Positions 44,959 to 54,761 are shown, counted from the stretch's first letter. The stretch: DNA of 64,000 bases from Acuticoccus sp. MNP-M23 (GCF_031195445.1 NZ_CP133480.1:4270501-4334500), one strand, 5' to 3'. The notes: generated from the letters alone by a model not told the origin. A program made the numbers and translations.

Positions 44959-45783
44959 TCAGCCTTTTACCGCGCCCATGGTGAGGCCGCGGACGATGTG
45001 TTTTTGCAGGAAGAAGACGACGATCATGACGGGGATCGTCCCGACCATGCCGATGATGGCCATTTCGCCCCAGCGGACCCCCTGGGTGGTGATCAGCGAG
45101 GGGATGCCGACGGGCAGCGTTTTAACCGTCTGGCCGCCAAGGAGGAACGCGTACATGAACTCGTTCCACGCGAAGATGAAGCACAGCACTGCCGTCGCGG
45201 TGATGCCGGAGCGCAGAAGCGGCAGGAGCACCTTCACGAAGGCGCCGATGCGTGAATAGCCTTCCGTCCGGGCCGCCTCCTCCAGCTCCAACGGCAGATC
45301 CCGGCAGAAGCTCGACAGGACCCAGACGTAGAAGGAGAGGTTGAACGTCAGGTAGACGATGATGAGGCCGAGATACGTGTCGAGAAGGTCAAACTTCGAA
45401 TAGAGCAGATAATACGGGATCACGAGGCAGACCGGAGGCGCCATCCGGGTCGCGAGGACGAACAGGAACAGGTCATCGCGCAGTTTCATGCTCCGGTAGC
45501 GGGCGAAGGCATAGGCCGCAGGCGTGCCGATGATGACCACCAGCACGGTCGACGCCGCCGAGACGATCAGCGAGTTGATCAGATAGTGGTGGAACCCGTT
45601 TTCGATCATGTAGTCGAAATGCTCTAGCGTCGGGGTGAACAGCCAGACCGTCGGGCGCGCGAACATGTCCGCCTCGCTCTTGAAGGCGTAGCTCCACATC
45701 CAGAAGACCGGAAACAGGATCAGCATCGCGTAGACGACGGTGATGGTCGTGAACAGCAGGCTGCGGGATTTGGAATTTTGCAT
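44959..45783 (-). CDS. ABC transporter permease (MalG type)
   Basis: A 274-residue inner-membrane protein with six predicted helices and the binding-protein-dependent transport EAA loop (ELEEAARTEGYSRIGAFVKVLLPLL) near residue 190, contacting the ATPases. Second permease of a carbohydrate-type (CUT1-like) importer. ATG 45783 with AGGA upstream; 11 bases after the stop of the other permease gene. Confidence 0.88.
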   Translation of the reverse strand: MQNSKSRSLLFTTITVVYAMLILFPVFWMWSYAFKSEADMFARPTVWLFTPTLEHFDYMIENGFHHYLINSLIVSAASTVLVVIIGTPAAYAFARYRSMKLRDDLFLFVLATRMAPPVCLVIPYYLLYSKFDLLDTYLGLIIVYLTFNLSFYVWVLSSFCRDLPLELEEAARTEGYSRIGAFVKVLLPLLRSGITATAVLCFIFAWNEFMYAFLLGGQTVKTLPVGIPSLITTQGVRWGEMAIIGMVGTIPVMIVVFFLQKHIVRGLTMGAVKG

Positions 45784-45794
45784 CGAAGGTCCTG

Positions 45795-46736
45795 TCAGAA
45801 CACGTTCAGCCGGCGCTTCGCGATCTGATAAAAGATATTGCAGAACGCGAAGAAGATGATCCAGATGACGACGGCCAGCGCCGAGGCAGTGCCGATCTCC
45901 CAGAAGTCGAACGTGTATTTGTAGCCGAGGACCGATGGGCTTTCGGTGGTGATGCCGGGGCCGCCATTGGTCAGGATGTAGATCGTGTCATAGATCTTGA
46001 AGGCATCGATCAGCCGCAAGAGCCCGATGACGAAGAGCAGCGGCGCCAGCATCGGCAGTGTCAGGCGAAAGAAGATCTGCACCGGGTTGGCGCCATCGAC
46101 CTGGGCCGCGCGGAACGGGCTGGCCGGCAGAGCCTGCATTCCGGCAAAGAACGTCAGCACCATGAACGGCGTCCATTGCCAGACGTCGACGAAGATCAAC
46201 CCGTAAAGCGCAAGATCCGGCGAGGCGAACACCGAGGTGCCGGACAAGATCCCGAAGCGTTCGAGGATGTTGTAGGAGAAGAAACCCCAGGACCCCGCCA
46301 GCATGGTTTTCCAGACCAGGCCGACGATAATCGGCGCCATCATCGACGGGATGAACAGGAACGGGACCAGCACATTGCGAAAGCGGATGTTCTGGGACAG
46401 GACGAGCGCGCCGACGAGACCCAGCATGAATTCGATCGGGACGGCGATGGCGACGAAGAGGCCGGCAACCTTCATCGAGTTCCAGAACCGCGCATCGCCG
46501 AGCAGGGTCATGAAATTGGAGAAGCCGGCGAAATCGCCGATCTGGCCGTAGCGGGCCTCGTGCAGGCTGATCCAGCCCATGTAGAGGAACGGGAGCAGGG
46601 CAACGACGGTGAGTGTCACCATGGTCGGCGCAATCAGGGCATACGGATACCACGGGCTCTCCCGGTAGTAGTCGGCTGTCTCATCCACCGGAGCGGTTTC
46701 GGCGGCACTGCTTTGCCGGGCGGAAATCTTGGTCAT
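45795..46736 (-). CDS. ABC transporter permease (MalF/UgpA type)
   Basis: About 313 residues; start ATG 46736 (MTKISARQSS) has AAGGA six bases upstream, while the longer frame begins with unlikely Pro/Arg-rich sequence. Six to seven membrane helices, with the EAA-like segment PFRAAQVDGANPVQIFFRLTLPML. Forms the channel with the MalG-type partner. Same operon as the binding protein. Confidence 0.87.
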   Translation of the reverse strand: MTKISARQSSAAETAPVDETADYYRESPWYPYALIAPTMVTLTVVALLPFLYMGWISLHEARYGQIGDFAGFSNFMTLLGDARFWNSMKVAGLFVAIAVPIEFMLGLVGALVLSQNIRFRNVLVPFLFIPSMMAPIIVGLVWKTMLAGSWGFFSYNILERFGILSGTSVFASPDLALYGLIFVDVWQWTPFMVLTFFAGMQALPASPFRAAQVDGANPVQIFFRLTLPMLAPLLFVIGLLRLIDAFKIYDTIYILTNGGPGITTESPSVLGYKYTFDFWEIGTASALAVVIWIIFFAFCNIFYQIAKRRLNVF

Positions 46737-46804
46737 TTCGGTCCTTCGCAACCGGCCGGGTGGGCGGGAGGGCGGCAAAGGCCGCCTCCCCGCTCCGTGC
46801 AGCG

Positions 46805-48199
46805 TTACTGGATGAGGCAGGGATCGCAGATTGCGGTGACGTCCTGCTGCAGTTGCGCGGCCGCTTCTTCAGCCGTGAGCTGGCCGAGGCCGACCTGCTG
46901 GAACACCCGGTTCATCGCGTCCGAGATCTGCGCCCAACGCGGCGCTTTCGGCGTCGCCTCAATGCCGGCCATGCTTGCCTTCATCGCGTCGTAAAGGCCG
47001 CTCAGCTCTTTGCCCTTGGTCATCAGCTCGGCCCATGACCCGTCGCGGACCGGCACGCCGACACCGCTGGACAGGAGCGCTTCCTGCGTCTTCTTCTCTG
47101 CCGCCCATTGCAGGAAGAGGAAGGTTGCCTCCGGATTGTCACTGTGGCGGGAGATGAAATAGGCGGAGGGCTCGCCTGCGCTGTGATAAGCCTCGTTGCC
47201 CTCATGGGTCGGCGGTGCCCCGTAGACGAACTGGCCGTGGAGGGCGGAGGCGCCCTCGCGGTCGATCCCCAGCACGAAGTCGGAATAGGCGATCGACTGT
47301 GCCGCGATCCCGTTGCCCATGACGGTGGGAACGTCGATCAGCGAGTATTCCGCCTGTCCCGGCGGTGAGAACGCCCACAGATCGCCGTACATCTTGAGCC
47401 CGGCAATCACTTCGGGCGTGTCGAATGTCGGATGGCCATCGGCATCGAAGATGTCGCCGCCGGAATTCTTGATGAAGATCTGCCAGACCGGCACGTAGGT
47501 GCCGCCGCCATTCATGCCCTCCATGACGATCCCGTAGAAATCGCTGTCCAGGGTCTCGCCAGCCAGCGTTTCGCCGGCCGGACGGGTAAAGAACTCGGCG
47601 ATGTCGTGGAGCTGCTGGAACGTGGTCGCGGGGGCGAGCTTGTAGCCGTATTTCTCTTCGAAGGCGGCCTGCTCGTCCGGGTGGGTCAGAAGATCGTTCC
47701 GGCCCCAGTAGACCATGTTGTAATTCCAGTTGAGGAACGAATAGAGCGTGTCGTCCAGATAGGCGAGCGACTTAAATGCCGGGTCGATCAGGTCGTCAAC
47801 GTCGAACTCCGGATTGACGAGCTTCTCGTCTTTCACGAAATCTTCGATGGGCAACAGAACGCCCGCGTCCATCAGGAGCCCCACTTGCAGACTGTGCGCC
47901 ATCACGGCGTCATACTCGCCCCGGCCGGACAGCATGTCCGCCTGGCCGCGGTTGATGACCTCGAAATGGTTCATCAGCTGATAGTTGACCTTGATGCCGG
48001 TCTCTTCCTCGAACTGCGGCACGATGTCGGCAAACTGCTCCTGCAGCGGCGTCACCTCGTCGAGAATGCTGATCTCGACACCCTTGTAGGGCGCGGCGGC
48101 TTCTTCATAGGTCCAGGCGAAAGCCGGCCCGGCGGCGACCAGCGCCACCGCGCTCAGACCCGCAGCACAGCCCATTTTCAGATTCACTCTCTTCGCCAT
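46805..48199 (-). CDS. ABC transporter extracellular solute-binding protein
   Basis: A 464-residue periplasmic protein with a Sec signal peptide (MAKRVNLKMGCAAGLSAVAL..., cleavage after AFA near residue 28). The mature part matches carbohydrate-binding family 1 proteins (QFEEETGIKVNYQLMNHFEV, FLFLQWAAEKKTQEALL). A C-terminal ICDPCLIQ with two cysteines may form a disulfide. The ligand is unknown; the operon's amidase and dehydrogenase suggest a polyol or amide compound. Confidence 0.87.
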   Translation of the reverse strand: MAKRVNLKMGCAAGLSAVALVAAGPAFAWTYEEAAAPYKGVEISILDEVTPLQEQFADIVPQFEEETGIKVNYQLMNHFEVINRGQADMLSGRGEYDAVMAHSLQVGLLMDAGVLLPIEDFVKDEKLVNPEFDVDDLIDPAFKSLAYLDDTLYSFLNWNYNMVYWGRNDLLTHPDEQAAFEEKYGYKLAPATTFQQLHDIAEFFTRPAGETLAGETLDSDFYGIVMEGMNGGGTYVPVWQIFIKNSGGDIFDADGHPTFDTPEVIAGLKMYGDLWAFSPPGQAEYSLIDVPTVMGNGIAAQSIAYSDFVLGIDREGASALHGQFVYGAPPTHEGNEAYHSAGEPSAYFISRHSDNPEATFLFLQWAAEKKTQEALLSSGVGVPVRDGSWAELMTKGKELSGLYDAMKASMAGIEATPKAPRWAQISDAMNRVFQQVGLGQLTAEEAAAQLQQDVTAICDPCLIQ

Positions 48200-48264
48200 T
48201 GTCGCTCACCCTTGGTTTGTTGATGGTCGTGTTTTTCCGTCTCGCCCCGGCGCGGTGCCGGTCG

Positions 48265-49356
48265 TCAGATGGCCCGCCGCGTCGCGCCGTCGAACAGCAC
48301 GACGCCCTGATGGTCGATGGCGATGTTGAGAACCGCGTTCGCGTCGAACCGGTCGAGCCGCGGCGTCTTCATCCGGACCATGGTCCCGTCGAGCATGGCG
48401 GTGATGATCGAGTATTTGCCGAAGGGCTCCCAGGAATAGACCTCGATCTTCGCGTCCTCGCCGCCGATCTGCATGGCGGAGGGACGGATGCCGAGCACCA
48501 CATCCCGCGGGCCCTCAGCGCGGGCGCGCGCCGCCAGCTCGCCGTTCAGCATCAGGTCGATCCCGCGCGCCGCAAATGCCATCGCGCCCTCGTCCCGGCT
48601 TTCCAGCCGGCCTTCGATCAGGTTCATTGCCGGATCACCGACAAGACGCGCGACGTCCGGCGTTGCGGGGTTGAAATAGATCTCCTCGGGCGTGCCGAAC
48701 TGCGCGATCTCGCCGTCGATGATCACCGCCACGCGGTCGGCCACGGAAAGCGCTTCCATCGCATCGGGCGTGAACCACAGCGTCGGCACATCGCGCCCGG
48801 TCTGCCTGCGCCGGATCCAGCCGCGCAGCTCGTTCCTGAGTTTGGCGTCGAGGTGCGAGATCGGCTCGTCCAGAAGGTAGATCGCGGCGTCCTGCACAAG
48901 GCAGCGGCAAAGCGCGACCCGCTGCTTCTGTCCGCCGGACAATTCGCCGGGTTTGCGATGCTTCAGATGCGCAATCTGCGCAACTTCCAGAAGGGCGTCG
49001 GCACGCGCCTCGATCTCGGCGGCGTTGAGCTTGGGGCGGCTCGGGGCCTTCAACGGAAAGGCGACGTTCTGGGCGACGTTCAGATGCGAATAGAGCGCGT
49101 AGGATTCGAACATGTGCGCGGCGCCCCGCTGCGGGACGGAGAGCCTGGCAATGTTCCTGCCACCCAGCGTCACGGCGCCGGCATCGGGACGCTCAAGCCC
49201 GCTGATCATCCGGCAGGTGGTCGATTTGCCCGAACCGGAAGGGCCTGTCAGCGCGACGATCTCACCGGGGGCGATATCCAGATCCAGCGGCCCGATCTGG
49301 ACCGAATTGCCATAGCGCCGCGTCAGCCCGCGAAGATGGAGCCCGTCGTGGATCAT
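48265..49356 (-). CDS. ABC transporter ATPase with degenerate switch region
   Basis: A 363-residue ATPase with a C-terminal TOBE-like domain. Walker A GPSGSGKS (38-45), signature LSGGQ (139-143) and Walker B YLLDE (about 160-164) are intact, but the Q-loop Gln is Glu (E84, in MFESYALYSH) and the switch His is replaced by Pro (P197, in WFTPDAMEAL). So one composite site is probably hydrolysis-deficient. Its start overlaps the stop of the other ATPase gene (ATGA), implying a heterodimer. Confidence 0.88.
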   Translation of the reverse strand: MIHDGLHLRGLTRRYGNSVQIGPLDLDIAPGEIVALTGPSGSGKSTTCRMISGLERPDAGAVTLGGRNIARLSVPQRGAAHMFESYALYSHLNVAQNVAFPLKAPSRPKLNAAEIEARADALLEVAQIAHLKHRKPGELSGGQKQRVALCRCLVQDAAIYLLDEPISHLDAKLRNELRGWIRRRQTGRDVPTLWFTPDAMEALSVADRVAVIIDGEIAQFGTPEEIYFNPATPDVARLVGDPAMNLIEGRLESRDEGAMAFAARGIDLMLNGELAARARAEGPRDVVLGIRPSAMQIGGEDAKIEVYSWEPFGKYSIITAMLDGTMVRMKTPRLDRFDANAVLNIAIDHQGVVLFDGATRRAI

Positions 49357-50498
49357 GCCGCGATCTCCACGCCCGCCACAGCGTCCAGCTCCAGATTGCG
49401 TCCGCTCTCCCGGTCGAAGACGCTGATCTTGCTGTCGTCGAAGCTCAGGCAGACCCTGTCCCCCTCCCGCAGAGCGCTCGGACCGGGGACGTCGGCAAAA
49501 ATCTGGATTTCCTCGGCACCGTCCGGGGTGTCGTCCAGCGCGACCAGCAGCACATCGGTATCGCCCCGGTGTTCGCGAAAGCGCACCGCACCGGTCAAAC
49601 TCGTGGCCGTGTCGGGGCCCGCGCTGCCCTTCAGCCAGAAGGCTTCGGGCCGCAGGCCGAGCGTCACGTCCCGACCGGGCATCGATTGCAGCACGGGATG
49701 GCGGTCCGTGATCGGCAGCCGCCAGCCCGGCCCGTCAATCACCACCCCTCCGGCGGTCCGTTCGATCCGGGCATCGAGGAGGTTCATCGGCGGCTCGCCG
49801 ATGAATTGCGCCACGAAGGTGTTTGCCGGCGTGTCGTATAGCGTCTGCGGGGCAGCCACCTGCTCCAGCGCGCCGTTGTTCATTACCGCAATGACGTCGC
49901 ACATCGCGATCGCCTCGGTCTGATCATGGGTGACAAGGATCGAAGTCAGGCCCTGAAGCTGCTGCAAGCGCTTGATCTCAGAGCGCAGCTGCACCTTCTG
50001 ATCGGCGTCGAGATGGCTGAGCGGCTCGTCGAACAGGATCACTTCGGGCTTGCGCACGAGCGCCCGGCCGATCGACACGCGCTGCTGCGCCCCGCCGGAC
50101 AATTTGCGCACCCGGTCGTGCTGGATGTCTTCCAGGCGGAGCAGCTTGAGAATTGCCCCCACCCGCTTGGCAATTTCAGCCTTGGGCCGGTGAGTGACCC
50201 GGAGCGGAAACGCGATATTCTCGAAGACAGAGAGATGCGCGTAGAGGGCGTAATCCTCGAACACCATCGCGATGTTGCGGGCGCCCGGCGGCAGGGCCTG
50301 CACCTCGCGCCCGGAAAACAGGATCCGGCCCGCGGTCACATCCTCGATCCCGGCAATCATCTTCAGCGTCGTGCTTTTTCCGCATCCGGACGGGCCGAGT
50401 AGCCCCAGCATCTGGCCGGTCTCGCAATGGAGGTCGACGCCGCGCACCGCGATGAAGTCGCCATAATCCTTGACCAGCCCTTCAAGCGCGATGCTCAT
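49353..50498 (-). CDS. ABC transporter ATPase (MalK/UgpC type)
   Basis: A 381-residue ATPase from ATG 50498. Walker A GPSGCGKS (35-42), signature LSGGA (133-137), Walker B ILFDEP and an intact switch His (H191, in LVTHDQTEA); Q-loop position is Glu (E81, in VFEDYALYAH). C-terminal TOBE domain. First gene of a seven-gene minus-strand operon: ATPase, ATPase, binding protein, permease, permease, acetamidase/formamidase, GMC dehydrogenase. Expected to be the catalytic partner of the degenerate ATPase. Confidence 0.88.
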   Translation of the reverse strand: MSIALEGLVKDYGDFIAVRGVDLHCETGQMLGLLGPSGCGKSTTLKMIAGIEDVTAGRILFSGREVQALPPGARNIAMVFEDYALYAHLSVFENIAFPLRVTHRPKAEIAKRVGAILKLLRLEDIQHDRVRKLSGGAQQRVSIGRALVRKPEVILFDEPLSHLDADQKVQLRSEIKRLQQLQGLTSILVTHDQTEAIAMCDVIAVMNNGALEQVAAPQTLYDTPANTFVAQFIGEPPMNLLDARIERTAGGVVIDGPGWRLPITDRHPVLQSMPGRDVTLGLRPEAFWLKGSAGPDTATSLTGAVRFREHRGDTDVLLVALDDTPDGAEEIQIFADVPGPSALREGDRVCLSFDDSKISVFDRESGRNLELDAVAGVEIAA

Positions 50499-50933
50499 CG
50501 GCGAAGGCCCGTCCGGCCGGCAGACCATTCTGCGGCTGGCGCATGGAAGACCTCAACAACATCTTCCAAGCTCAACATCGTGCACTCTTCCCTTGCAGCG
50601 CCATCCAAATGACTGGCTGCACGGATGCAACGGGTGTGCCAACCACCAGCGCGAAACGCGCCGAGACAGATTGGCCCGGCCCCGCGCCGGGATTGCATTG
50701 ATGTCGATGCTAAAAATCGCGGATGGCGCGCGACAAGCCGCAAGTTTTCTGACACGCCGGCCGTATCGGCGGGCGGTTCAAGGGCAATTCTTCAGCACGA
50801 AGGTTGTGCACCGGGTGACGGTGTGCCGGCCCCGTCCACGCGCCGCATTGGTGCTTCACCCGTTGTGTGACCGCCGTCACGGACATCCTCGGCGGCATCG
50901 CGTATCTCTTGTTTACCAACAGGGGATCGAGCG
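50499..50933. other. Divergent intergenic region
   Basis: Separates the leftward importer operon from the rightward CBM2-like gene and should hold both promoters. No supported gene and no clear terminator or operator found by eye. Confidence 0.45.
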
Positions 50934-51227
50934 ATGACCATGACACCGTGTGACTTCGCAACCAACATCACCACCGGGATCGCAGTGCGGACCGATCTCA
51001 GCCGCCTTGAAAGCTGCAACCACCTCAGCGTCGAGGTGAGCGGCACTGTCGACGGCGCCGATGTGGACAACTGGGCCCTCGACATCCGCGTCCCGGCTCT
51101 GGTGACCGGCATCTACGGCGCAAAGTGCGATGCGGTCAGCGCAACCACCTACCGCATCACGCCGGACCCGTGGACGCGCAAGATCCCTGGCGGGCACTGC
51201 GTCCGTTTCGGCCTCATCTTCGCCTGA
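50934..51227 (+). CDS. Single-domain CBM2-like protein
   Basis: A 97-residue protein whose C-terminal 60 residues follow the pattern of family 2 carbohydrate-binding modules (WALDIRVPALVTGIYGAK, a central TYRITPDPW, then IPGGHCVRFGLIF). It has no signal peptide and no attached enzyme, so how it would meet a polysaccharide is unclear; leaderless secretion or an intracellular role are both possible. Identification is by pattern only and moderate. Confidence 0.5.
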   Translation: MTMTPCDFATNITTGIAVRTDLSRLESCNHLSVEVSGTVDGADVDNWALDIRVPALVTGIYGAKCDAVSATTYRITPDPWTRKIPGGHCVRFGLIFA

Positions 51228-51246
51228 GGCCGTCCTTCCGGGATGG

Positions 51247-52833
51247 TCAGCGCACCAGCGCCATACCGTCCTTGCGCGGGTCCGACCCTGCCGCATACAC
51301 CGCGCCGTGCCGCACGATGGCCTGCGCGCCGCCAAAGCCGAACGCCACATTGGGCGCCTCCGCCACAACCTCGTGCCCCAGCGCCCGGAGCCCTTCCAGG
51401 GTCTCTGCCGGCATGTGGTCCTCGATTGCCACCTCACGGCCGCTCAGCACCCGGAAACGCGGTGCGTCGATCGCCGTCTGGACGCCCTGCCCGAACCTTG
51501 CGATCCGCGTCACAAGCTGCGCCTGCCCCTGCGCCTGGATCGGCCCGCCCATCACCCCATACGCCATGAACGGCGCGCCATCCTTTGTGGCGAAACCCGG
51601 AATGATGGTGTGGAAGGGCCGCTTGCCCGGCGCAACGCAGTTGGGGCTCGCCGGATCGAGGGAGAACGCTGCGCCCCTGTTCTGCAAGCTCACCTGATAG
51701 CGCGGCGTGACGCAGCCGGAGCCGAATCCCTCGTAGTTGGACTGGATGAGCGATACCATCATGCCCGAGGGGTCCGCCGTCGTCAGGATGACCGTGCCAC
51801 CCTTCAGCGGCTTGCCGGTTTCGGGCGCGCCGGCCTTGCCGGGATCGACCAGTTTTGCGCGCGCATCAAGGTAGGCCGGATCGAGGAGATCCGCCGACGT
51901 GAGCTGCATCGAGCCGGGGTCCGCAACGTGCGCGTGGAGATCCGCCAGCGCCAGCTTCACCGCCTCGATCTGGAGATGGAGGGCACGCACGCTGTCCGGC
52001 TCGTCGCCAAGGTCGAGCCGGTCCATGATGCCAAGCGCGATCAGCACCGCAATCCCCTGCCCGTTCGGCGGGATCTGGTGGATGGTGAGGCCGTGCGCAT
52101 CCACGGTCAGCGGGTCGACCCAGTCCGCGCGGTGGGCGGCAAAGTCTTCCATGGTGTGCGCCCCGCCGCCCGCCTGCGACTGGGCGACAATCTCCTCGGC
52201 AATTGCACCGCGATAGAACGCCCAGCCATTGCTCTCGCCAATGAGGTCCAGCGCATCCGCCGCGCCGGGCAAGCGGAACACTTCGCCCGCCGCGGGAGCG
52301 CGGCCACCCGGCAGGAAGTTGGCGGCAAACCCGTTCTCGTGCGGCACCAGATCGGCCTGCGCTGCCCAGTTTGCGGCCGTCACCGGCGCAACGGGGAACC
52401 CTTCGCGGGCGTAGCGGGCCGCGGGCGCCATCAGATCGGCAAGGCTTCTGGTGCCGAACCGCTCGCAAAGCGCCACCCAGGCGGAGACGGCGCCGGGCAC
52501 GGTCACCACATCCCACCCGCGGGTCGGCATCGTGTCAATCCCACTGAAGCGATCCAGCGTCCATGCGGCCGGCGCCCGCCCGGAGGCGTTGAGGCCGTGT
52601 ACCGCCGTCCCGTCCCACACCAGAGCGAAGGTGTCGGCCCCAAGGCCGTTGCTGGTGGGCTCGGTGATTGTCAGCGTGGCGGCGGTTGCAATGGCTGCGT
52701 CGACTGCGTTGCCACCTTGCGCCATCACCTCAAGGCCAGCCGCAGTGGCCAGCGGCTCGGAGGTGGCCACCGCCGCCCGCCCGAAATTGGTGGAGCGCTG
52801 GCTGGGGTACAGGTTGCGTTGCGAGAAGTTCAT
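51247..52833 (-). CDS. Gamma-glutamyltransferase family protein
   Basis: About 528 residues of the Ntn-hydrolase gamma-glutamyltranspeptidase family. The N-terminal core has GGNAVDAAIATAATLTITEP; the probable autocleavage site and new N-terminal nucleophile is the Thr in KGGTVILTTADPSG (near residue 355), followed by the small-subunit core with NYEGFGSG and MGGPIQAQGQ. No signal peptide is visible, so it may be cytosolic and act on a special gamma-glutamyl or acyl substrate. ATG 52833 preferred to GTG 52857. Confidence 0.85.
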   Translation of the reverse strand: MNFSQRNLYPSQRSTNFGRAAVATSEPLATAAGLEVMAQGGNAVDAAIATAATLTITEPTSNGLGADTFALVWDGTAVHGLNASGRAPAAWTLDRFSGIDTMPTRGWDVVTVPGAVSAWVALCERFGTRSLADLMAPAARYAREGFPVAPVTAANWAAQADLVPHENGFAANFLPGGRAPAAGEVFRLPGAADALDLIGESNGWAFYRGAIAEEIVAQSQAGGGAHTMEDFAAHRADWVDPLTVDAHGLTIHQIPPNGQGIAVLIALGIMDRLDLGDEPDSVRALHLQIEAVKLALADLHAHVADPGSMQLTSADLLDPAYLDARAKLVDPGKAGAPETGKPLKGGTVILTTADPSGMMVSLIQSNYEGFGSGCVTPRYQVSLQNRGAAFSLDPASPNCVAPGKRPFHTIIPGFATKDGAPFMAYGVMGGPIQAQGQAQLVTRIARFGQGVQTAIDAPRFRVLSGREVAIEDHMPAETLEGLRALGHEVVAEAPNVAFGFGGAQAIVRHGAVYAAGSDPRKDGMALVR

Positions 52834-53041
52834 AATTTTGATCGCGGCCGTGTTCAACTTGGGTGCAGGGAATGGATAGGCTTAAAGGAGCAGGGTGGCC
52901 AAAGCCAAACGCGCATTGACATCGCGATTTTATTGGTTAGCTACACCTTTGTAGATGCTGCACCGCAGCGCCAGTGCGCGGCCCCGGTTCGATGCCCCGG
53001 CGCGCACCAAAACACGAGACACTGAAACCATTTCTGATCCG

Positions 53042-54628
53042 ATGTTCAAAGACCTCGGCCTCAGCCCCAAGGTGCTGAGTGCCGTAGAAGCCGCAGGCTA
53101 TAGCCAACCGACGCCAATTCAGGCGGAGGCGATTCCGCACGCCCTCGAAAAGCGGGACGTGCTGGGCCTTGCCCAGACCGGGACGGGCAAGACTGCCTCG
53201 TTCGTGCTGCCGATGCTCTCGCTGCTGGAGCGCGGCCGCGCTCGCGCGCGGATGCCGCGCACGCTCATTCTGGAGCCCACCCGCGAACTGGCCGCACAGG
53301 TGGCCGAAAGCTTCGAGAAGTACGGCGCCAACCACAAGCTCACCGTGGCGCTGCTGATCGGCGGCGTTTCGTTCGGCGACCAGAACCGCAAGATCGACCG
53401 CGGCGCCGACGTGGTGATCGCCACCCCCGGCCGCCTGATGGACCACATGGAGCGCGGCAAGCTGCTGCTCCAGCAGATCGAGATCCTGGTGGTCGACGAG
53501 GCCGACCGGATGCTCGACATGGGCTTCATTCCGGACATCGAGAAGATCTGCAAGCAGCTCCCGGTCACGCGCCAGACCCTGTTCTTCTCGGCGACGATGC
53601 CGAAGGAGATCCAGTCGCTGGTTGACCGCTTCCTCCACAATCCTGTGCGCGTGGAAGTATCGAAAACCTCCTCCGCGGCAGAAACCGTCGAGCAGGCGTT
53701 CGTGAAGTCCGGCAGCGCCGCGTCCGAGAAGCGCGAGACGCTGCGCCGCCTCCTGAAGGCCGAAACCGAGCTCACCAACGGCATCATCTTCTGCAACCGC
53801 AAGCGCGACATCGGCACCCTGTTCCGCTCGCTGGAGCGGCACGGCTTCTCCGTCGGCGCCCTCCACGGCGACATGGACCAGCGCTCGCGCATGGCGACGC
53901 TGGACGGGTTCAAGAAGAACCAGATCACGCTCCTGGTCGCGTCCGACGTGGCGGCCCGCGGCCTCGACATTCCGGAAGTCAGCCACGTCTTCAACTATGA
54001 CGTGCCGCACAATTCGGAGGATTACGTCCACCGCATCGGCCGCACGGGCCGTGCCGGCCGCTCCGGCAAGGCGTTCACCATTGCCGCGCCGAAGGAAGAC
54101 GCCAAGCTGATCGCCGGCATCGAAGAGATGCTGAGCCTGAAGGTGCCGTGGCTGGACGAGCCGGAAGATGTTGCCGCCGCCGCAGTTCCGGCGCCCGCGT
54201 CCAGCGAGACGCCTGCCCGCGAAGAGCGCGCCAAGCGGCCGCCGCGCACTCGGTCGCGCAAGCGCACCGCCGAGACGGAAACCGTCGAAGCCGCGCCGGA
54301 AGCAGAAGCCCCCGCCGCTGCGCCGGCAGAGACGCCCGCTGAAGCGTCGGCACCCGAACCGTCCCCGAAGCCGAAGACGCAAGGGCGTGGACGGCGGAAA
54401 CCGGAAGCGCCGAAAGAGCAGCCGGTGGAGCAGGCCCGGCCGCAACCGCAGGCACAAGCCGAACCCGCGCAAAAGTCGGATACGAACCGCAATTCCCGCC
54501 GTGGCAACCGCCGGCAGGACGACGACGGCGACAGCCGCGTGCCCTTCGAGAAGACGCCCTACGTCCCGGCGTTTCTGCTGCGCCCGTTCCATGTGCGCCG
54601 CGACAGCGGCAAGGATACGGCCGAATAG
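53042..54628 (+). CDS. DEAD-box RNA helicase, RhlE type
   Basis: About 528 residues from ATG 53042 (MFKDLGLSPKVL). All RecA-fold motifs are present: Q motif QPTPIQ, Walker A AQTGTGKT, PTRELA, TPGR, DEAD (VVDEADRMLDMGF), SAT (SATMP), ARGLDIP and HRIGRTGRAGR. The C-terminal ~140 residues are Pro/Ala/Glu and then Arg-rich and disordered, a usual RNA-binding tail. Remodels structured RNA, for example in ribosome assembly or mRNA decay. The symbol rhlE is likely but not certain. Confidence 0.93.
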   Translation: MFKDLGLSPKVLSAVEAAGYSQPTPIQAEAIPHALEKRDVLGLAQTGTGKTASFVLPMLSLLERGRARARMPRTLILEPTRELAAQVAESFEKYGANHKLTVALLIGGVSFGDQNRKIDRGADVVIATPGRLMDHMERGKLLLQQIEILVVDEADRMLDMGFIPDIEKICKQLPVTRQTLFFSATMPKEIQSLVDRFLHNPVRVEVSKTSSAAETVEQAFVKSGSAASEKRETLRRLLKAETELTNGIIFCNRKRDIGTLFRSLERHGFSVGALHGDMDQRSRMATLDGFKKNQITLLVASDVAARGLDIPEVSHVFNYDVPHNSEDYVHRIGRTGRAGRSGKAFTIAAPKEDAKLIAGIEEMLSLKVPWLDEPEDVAAAAVPAPASSETPAREERAKRPPRTRSRKRTAETETVEAAPEAEAPAAAPAETPAEASAPEPSPKPKTQGRGRRKPEAPKEQPVEQARPQPQAQAEPAQKSDTNRNSRRGNRRQDDDGDSRVPFEKTPYVPAFLLRPFHVRRDSGKDTAE

Positions 54629-54761
54629 GCGGCCATATTCCCGCGCGTGCTGTGGATGTTAACCGACCATTAACCTAGATCGTCAACCTTGATTGCCATG
54701 GGTTCGCGCCACCGCGCGGACCTCCAAGCGCCCCCTTCAATGGTCGCATGAGGCAGAGACA

